Assembly (NCBI GenBank): GCA_031424015.1
Contig: JANPGR010000020.1
Coordinates: 1 to 7,785, forward strand
Source: JANPGR01 sp031424015
GTDB lineage: Bacteria > Patescibacteriota > Minisyncoccia > Phycocordibacterales > UBA1006
DNA: 7,785 nt
Direction: 5' to 3'
A program made the translations under genes and the position numbers. The notes beneath the pieces are model-generated. The model was not told where the DNA came from and did no database searches. It was given only the letters and a program-made list of their open reading frames with translations. Of the stretch, positions 4,149-7,785 are shown piece by piece. Within the stretch, counting starts at the first letter, position 1. Every line of letters starts with the position of its first letter.

Positions 4149-5918
4149 CTATTCGAATCCCCTATCCGGCGGGATACTATAGTAATTCACGAGGAATTGT
4201 GTCAGTTCCAGGAATGGTCCTGCCAGTGTCTGTGCAGAGTATTTTACCCCTTGTGGTCTGGTAATCATCATAAATACCGAGAACTGAGGCTTGTGTGCAG
4301 GAAAGAATCCAAAAAACGTATGCAGGCGATCTACTCCATACCCAGCACCTGCAGCGCTCGCTATCTGTGCTGTGCCGGTTTTTGCAGCGACGGAATAATG
4401 TTTCAGATAATTAGGATCATTGACAAAATTGGTATCAACGAGTTTTACCATCATATCAGTCACGGTATTCACTGTCTGCGGTGAGAGGATTTGTTTTGTA
4501 TTTTTCTCGTGTTCGGCAGACAGATCGATCGTTGCCCCATGTGGGTATTCGATTGCAGAAACGACATGAGGGGTCACAATAGCCCCACCATTGGCGAGCA
4601 CAGACAATGCCCGCATAATTGCGATAGGAGTCACGGCTATCCCCTGTCCGAATGCAATATTGGCATATTCTACACGTCTGAGAGTATCCAGATTTTTTGT
4701 GAGTCCAGTAGATTCATAGGGTAGATCGATGCCTGTTTCTCCTCTGAGGCCGAGTGACGTGAGGTAGTCTCGTACGTCTTTGCGGGGTAATTTGTCCATA
4801 ATAAATACCATTCCTGTATTGAGGGATTGGATGAGGACCTGCTCCATATTCACTTTGCCTCGAGCTTTTTTATCGAAATTATAAATCGTTCTATCATCGA
4901 CAACTACAGACCCTTTGTCGGTATAGGTCGTCTGAGGTGTTATCTTTCCTGTTTCGATACCATACGCCATTATCAGAGGCTTCATAATAGATCCAACTTC
5001 AAAAACTTTTTGGACCAACGGATTCGTAAAGTCAGAAGAATTCTGCACCTTTTGGAATTCATTTACATTGAATGACGGGGTCCCAGCCATCGCGACAATC
5101 TGGCCAGTACTCGGATTCATCACGATGATTCCACCCTCGTCTGGTTGCCATTTTTCTACGATTTTATCCAATAGTTGTTCTGTACGCTTTTGGACTTCGG
5201 GTTCGAGGGTAGTGATGAGAGTTCCTTGGCCGGTAGAATTGTATGCATCCTGGGAGATTGATTTGAAATTACTAAACAGTTCAATAAAGAAATTCGTATA
5301 GAGCCCCTGATCATGAATTTTCAAAATACTGTTGTACTGTTTTTCCAGGCCATATCTACCTTCGAGTGAATCCCCAACATATCCGACGAACCCGAGTACG
5401 TGGGATGCCAGAGAATCTCCTGGATAATATCTCTTTTTTTCTGTTGCGAGTCTGACCCCTGCTGGACCTTCAGGAATAGTAGTAATTGCAAAAATTCTGT
5501 GAATTTGATCTTCTGTAAATTCATCTTTGAATCTATAATTTTTTGCTTTTGTCACTACGTTACCAAGCATTTGTTTTGTGTATCCTGGATAAAGCTTTTG
5601 AATGAATACTATTGCCTTGCCCTGATCTTTTAGCATTCTCGGTTCAATATGGAGGTGATATACCGATGTTTGACCAGCCAATGTATACCTCTTTCCATCG
5701 CGAGTAATCATAACAATATCACCTCGTTCGCTGGATCCTTTTGGTGTGTTGTTATACATCCTCTCTGCCTGAGCGCGATACACACCACCGCGAACCACCT
5801 GGACGAAAAACAATCTCATCAAAATGAGTAACAAAACAATAAAACAAAAAACAACAAGCCCAACGGATCGCATTGCTGATTCTCGTAAAGCTGTTTTCTT
5901 TACATGGGTATCACTCAT
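4149..5918 (-). CDS. ftsI: FtsI-like class B penicillin-binding protein
   Basis: Septal peptidoglycan DD-transpeptidase, anchored in the inner membrane by one segment (about 18-42, FCFIVLLLILMRLFFVQVV) after a short cytoplasmic tail. A PBP dimerisation-type domain covers about 60-220, with RGDIVMITRDGKRYTLA near 65-81. The transpeptidase domain (about 260-575) has all three catalytic motifs: S310-I-M-K313 (acyl-enzyme serine), S365-L-N367 and K513-T-G515, plus GQG at 424-426. Length is 589, normal for FtsI/PBP2x-type proteins, and no PASTA repeat follows. It starts one base after the ftsL TAA and is fourth in the mraZ-rsmH-ftsL-ftsI order, which favours the divisome enzyme over an elongation PBP2 or sporulation SpoVD. 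SIMK instead of the common STFK is a normal variant. The gene stops with TAG and is not followed by murE or mraY. Confidence 0.93.
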   Translation of the reverse strand: MSDTHVKKTALRESAMRSVGLVVFCFIVLLLILMRLFFVQVVRGGVYRAQAERMYNNTPKGSSERGDIVMITRDGKRYTLAGQTSVYHLHIEPRMLKDQGKAIVFIQKLYPGYTKQMLGNVVTKAKNYRFKDEFTEDQIHRIFAITTIPEGPAGVRLATEKKRYYPGDSLASHVLGFVGYVGDSLEGRYGLEKQYNSILKIHDQGLYTNFFIELFSNFKSISQDAYNSTGQGTLITTLEPEVQKRTEQLLDKIVEKWQPDEGGIIVMNPSTGQIVAMAGTPSFNVNEFQKVQNSSDFTNPLVQKVFEVGSIMKPLIMAYGIETGKITPQTTYTDKGSVVVDDRTIYNFDKKARGKVNMEQVLIQSLNTGMVFIMDKLPRKDVRDYLTSLGLRGETGIDLPYESTGLTKNLDTLRRVEYANIAFGQGIAVTPIAIMRALSVLANGGAIVTPHVVSAIEYPHGATIDLSAEHEKNTKQILSPQTVNTVTDMMVKLVDTNFVNDPNYLKHYSVAAKTGTAQIASAAGAGYGVDRLHTFFGFFPAHKPQFSVFMMITRPQGVKYSAQTLAGPFLELTQFLVNYYSIPPDRGFE

Positions 5919-5919
5919 A

Positions 5920-6258
5920 TTACTTCATAACTAGTGTAGTCGTATCAGGAAGTCTCATATAGAGAATAGACACATCTCTAGGTTCACTAAATACTACATT
6001 GCTCTCTCTCGAAACTTTTGCCATAAAATCAACTTCTTTGGTTGCGCTGTATATCTTTGTTTGGAGAGCTGTAGTGTCTCGGCCGATTTGGGCTATCTCT
6101 GTTTCCATTTTTTTAGTTTGTGAACCCAAGGTGTTCACTTGGAACGTACAAAATCCAAATACGATAAATGTCACAATAAATAAAGGCCAAATTGTATATT
6201 TGAACATATCTCCAGAGCTTTTACGACGAGAAACGGTTTTTATGGGGATTGTTTTCAT
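5920..6258 (-). CDS. ftsL: FtsL-like septum protein
   Basis: A 112-residue bitopic membrane protein. A basic cytoplasmic tail (MKTIPIKTVSRRKSSG) is followed by one membrane segment at about 20-40 (YTIWPLFIVTFIVFGFCTF), then a helical segment likely to form a coiled coil (NTLGSQTKKMETEIAQIGRDTTALQTKIY) and a short C-terminal part. FtsL pairs with FtsB/DivIC and helps recruit and activate FtsI at the septum. Sequence conservation in this family is low, so the call rests on size, topology and position between rsmH and ftsI. The start at 6258 is chosen over an ATG five codons upstream because it makes the ATGA overlap with the rsmH stop, a sign of coupled translation. Confidence 0.78.
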   Translation of the reverse strand: MKTIPIKTVSRRKSSGDMFKYTIWPLFIVTFIVFGFCTFQVNTLGSQTKKMETEIAQIGRDTTALQTKIYSATKEVDFMAKVSRESNVVFSEPRDVSILYMRLPDTTTLVMK

Positions 6259-7145
6259 ATTTTTTCTATGCAACGGATTTTTGCACTGCGCGACCTAGGG
6301 TTGGTATGGAGTTCGGAATCACTAGGTGTTATGACGTGTTTGTTCACCCAATGAATTACTCCCTCTTTGCGTCCTGCATCAAAAATCTGTTTTACAATAC
6401 GATCTTCGATACTATGAAAAGTAATAATACAGAGTCTGCCTCCAGAAGGCAGTATTTCTATCAATGCAGGAATACCTATAGTAAGTGTACCTATCTCGTG
6501 ATTCACTGCGATGCGAATCGCTTGGAATGTTTTCGTAGCGGGATGCGTTGGACCCGAACGTGGAGCCACACGCTCGACGGCACGAACGAGGTCAAAGGTG
6601 GTGTTCATCTCCTTGTGTTCTACTGCACGCATAATAGATTTTGCTATCGATTTTGCGCGGGTTTCTTCGCCGAATGTTTGAAGTATATCTACCAACTCAT
6701 ACTCATCAATGGATTGCAGCATCTCTGCCGCTGTCTGTGCTGTCCCCGAGTTGTCGAGTCTCATATCGAGAGGTCCGTCATGCTGGAACGAAAATCCACG
6801 CAGAGGATCAGAGAATTGATCCATACTCCAGCCGAGATCGAGGAGAATTTTGTTAGGTCGCAATTCTTCTGCGATTTCTGTCTCTGCAAAATCTGCGAAC
6901 GACCTCTGGATGAACTGTACATTCAAACCTGCATCAACAAAAGGTGACATCGTTACAGAACCCCTCTCGATAGCGTCACTATCGAGGTCAAGACAAATCA
7001 TACTGCCCTGCTGGGGATCGAGGCGATCTGCGATCAATACACTATGCCCACCACCACCAAACGTACCATCCAAAACCGTGTCATTCGGTTGGATTGACAA
7101 TATTTCGAGAACTTCATTCGGTAGTACAGGTGTATGAATAGACAT
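6255..7145 (-). CDS. rsmH: 16S rRNA (cytosine-1402-N4)-methyltransferase RsmH (MraW)
   Basis: S-adenosylmethionine-dependent enzyme that N4-methylates C1402 in the 30S P site. At 296 residues it has normal family length. Visible motifs: HTPVL at 4-8, DGTFGGGGHS at 26-35 (SAM-binding motif I), the acidic DLD at 53-55, DLGWS at 103-107, RGFSFQHDGPLDMRLD at 116-131, HPATKTFQAIRIAVNHE at 201-217, ITFHSIEDRIVK at 241-252, and the C-terminal NPRSRSAKIR at 282-291. DLGWSM replaces the usual DLG(V/I)SS, and NHE replaces NDE or NRE. It follows mraZ after 6 bases and overlaps ftsL by ATGA; its TGA stop shows that UGA is not recoded here. Confidence 0.96.
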   Translation of the reverse strand: MSIHTPVLPNEVLEILSIQPNDTVLDGTFGGGGHSVLIADRLDPQQGSMICLDLDSDAIERGSVTMSPFVDAGLNVQFIQRSFADFAETEIAEELRPNKILLDLGWSMDQFSDPLRGFSFQHDGPLDMRLDNSGTAQTAAEMLQSIDEYELVDILQTFGEETRAKSIAKSIMRAVEHKEMNTTFDLVRAVERVAPRSGPTHPATKTFQAIRIAVNHEIGTLTIGIPALIEILPSGGRLCIITFHSIEDRIVKQIFDAGRKEGVIHWVNKHVITPSDSELHTNPRSRSAKIRCIEKI

Positions 7146-7151
7146 AATTGA

Positions 7152-7586
7152 TTACATCATTCCGATGTCGCCTAGTTTCTCTGCTAGTAGGTCTGCCTTT
7201 GATTCGATGGTGCCGGTATATTGCTGCCACGCGTCCTGATTCCAAATTTCTACTCGGGATACCACACCAGCGAGGACCACCTGTGAACCCAAATTTGCAA
7301 AAGTTTTGAGGAAATCAGGAATCAACACACGTCCAGAAGCATCCACATCAGTCTCAACCGCTCCACCGAGAATAAATCGATTGAAAGCACGAGAATCAGA
7401 CTGCCCCATGGACATTTCTGAGAGCTTTGCTGCAAATTTGCCCCATTCAGCCTCAGAATATATAAACAAACATCCATCGAGTCCACGAGTTATTACGACT
7501 TTTTTGCCTAATTCTGAACGAAATTTAGCAGGTAGCGATACCCTCTTTTTCTCATCTAGTGTGTGTATGTATTCTCCTATGAGCAT
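7152..7586 (-). CDS. mraZ: Transcriptional regulator MraZ
   Basis: A 144-residue protein with two SpoVT/AbrB-type half-domains, known in other bacteria to form ring-shaped oligomers, bind TGGGN repeats at its own promoter and repress the dcw operon. The first half-motif is DEKKRVSLPAKFR (11-23), the second DASGRVLIP (82-90); WN near 115 fits the family core. The first motif has K where most MraZ proteins have G (DxKGR). The start MLIGEYIHTLDEKKR aligns with the usual M-x-x-GEYxHT-x-D beginning, so the ATG at 7586 is right although no Shine-Dalgarno site precedes it. It is the first gene of the operon, 6 bases before rsmH, and its promoter carries matching boxes. Confidence 0.96.
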   Translation of the reverse strand: MLIGEYIHTLDEKKRVSLPAKFRSELGKKVVITRGLDGCLFIYSEAEWGKFAAKLSEMSMGQSDSRAFNRFILGGAVETDVDASGRVLIPDFLKTFANLGSQVVLAGVVSRVEIWNQDAWQQYTGTIESKADLLAEKLGDIGMM

Positions 7587-7621
7587 AAATGTGTATGGTA
7601 GGCTCTGTTTACAACCTTTCA

Positions 7622-7655
7622 GTGATGCTCAATTGCGCGGGGTGAGGAGCACCAC
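7622..7655 (-). promoter_or_regulatory. Hairpin in the mraZ leader RNA
   Basis: On the minus strand GTGGTGCTC (7655-7647) pairs with GAGCATCAC (7630-7622), giving a 9-bp stem with one G-U pair and a 16-base loop. It lies in the roughly 134-base leader, about 35 bases before the mraZ ATG. No U-tract follows, so it is not a terminator. Its role is unknown. Confidence 0.4.
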
Positions 7656-7706
7656 AGAAAGAATGTAAACGTTAGTAAAATAAGAATGTGTGTTCGTGTA
7701 CGACTA

Positions 7707-7772
7707 TCCCACTCCATCCCACATTTATTATACTCCGCCCCACTCTATGGGGCAACGTGGGTATGTGTGGAT
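7707..7772. promoter_or_regulatory. MraZ operator: TGGGN boxes on both strands
   Basis: Minus-strand boxes: TGGGG (7742-7738), TGGGA (7721-7717) and TGGGA (7711-7707); the last two are 10 bp apart. Plus-strand boxes: TGGGG (7748-7752), TGGGT (7758-7762) and a degenerate TGGAT (7768-7772), each exactly 10 bp apart. TGGGN separated by 5 bases is the known MraZ target in E. coli. The downstream pair covers the predicted transcription start, the middle pair (CCCCA-N5-TGGGG) covers the promoter spacer, and the plus-strand array covers the -35 box. Autorepression is the expected outcome. Confidence 0.75.
7727..7755 (-). promoter_or_regulatory. Promoter of the mraZ-rsmH-ftsL-ftsI operon
   Basis: TTGCCC (7755-7750), a 17-bp spacer and a perfect TATAAT (7732-7727) on the minus strand. 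The expected start is near 7720, giving a leader of about 134 bases. It is interleaved with the TGGGN boxes. No other comparable promoter is seen before ftsI, so the four genes are probably one transcript. Confidence 0.75.
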
Positions 7773-7785
7773 AAAAAGAAAGGGG

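Noticed and set aside
4004..4264. 86-codon plus-strand frame running into the 3' end of ftsI
   Set aside because: It is formed by repeat copy B and antisense ftsI sequence. The matching part of copy A differs mostly at amino-acid-changing sites and ends elsewhere.
6255..6258. UGA read as glycine (genetic code 25)
   Set aside because: rsmH stops at TGA exactly after its conserved C-terminal motif, in an ATGA overlap with ftsL, and all other genes are complete under the standard code.
6249..6947. 232-codon plus-strand frame
   Set aside because: It is antisense to rsmH, whose motifs are unmistakable; the translated product looks random and cysteine-rich.

Overview
The window carries a compact set of bacterial housekeeping genes and reads with the standard bacterial code. 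TGA is a genuine stop: rsmH ends in TGA inside an ATGA overlap with ftsL, and no gene needs TGA to be read through, which argues against the UGA-glycine lineages (Gracilibacteria, Absconditabacteria). IF-2 is only 498 residues and begins almost directly at its G domain, most genes lack a clear Shine-Dalgarno site, and the division cluster is shortened. I read this as a reduced-genome bacterium, possibly Candidate Phyla Radiation (Patescibacteria). That placement is an inference and would need a tree.

Left part (1-2604). Position 1 to about 183 holds strongly foldable sequence ending in a perfect terminator hairpin (149-183). Then come rpmG on the minus strand (ribosomal protein bL33, 53 codons), a 132-bp near-palindrome (420-551), and infB followed by rbfA on the plus strand. 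infB and rbfA cover translation initiation and 30S maturation. Both seem to have promoters placed so close to their ATG that the mRNAs would be almost leaderless.

Middle (2605-4148). About 650 bp without a convincing gene is packed with palindromic elements, several sharing a GTCAT(C/T)(C/G)C head. One gene of unknown function (minus, 3262-3873) encodes a predicted secreted protein and has its own promoter, a dyad over that promoter and a terminator. It lies between two diverged copies of a repeat of about 108 bp (3005-3112 and 4001-4108), whose hairpins show compensatory changes.

Right part (4149-7785, minus strand). This is the start of a division and cell wall (dcw) operon: mraZ, rsmH, ftsL, ftsI, tightly spaced, with one ATGA overlap and one 1-base gap. 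Upstream of mraZ is a good sigma70-type promoter (TTGCCC-N17-TATAAT). It is surrounded by TGGGN boxes on both strands with 10-bp spacing, the expected target of MraZ itself. This is the clearest regulatory structure in the window.
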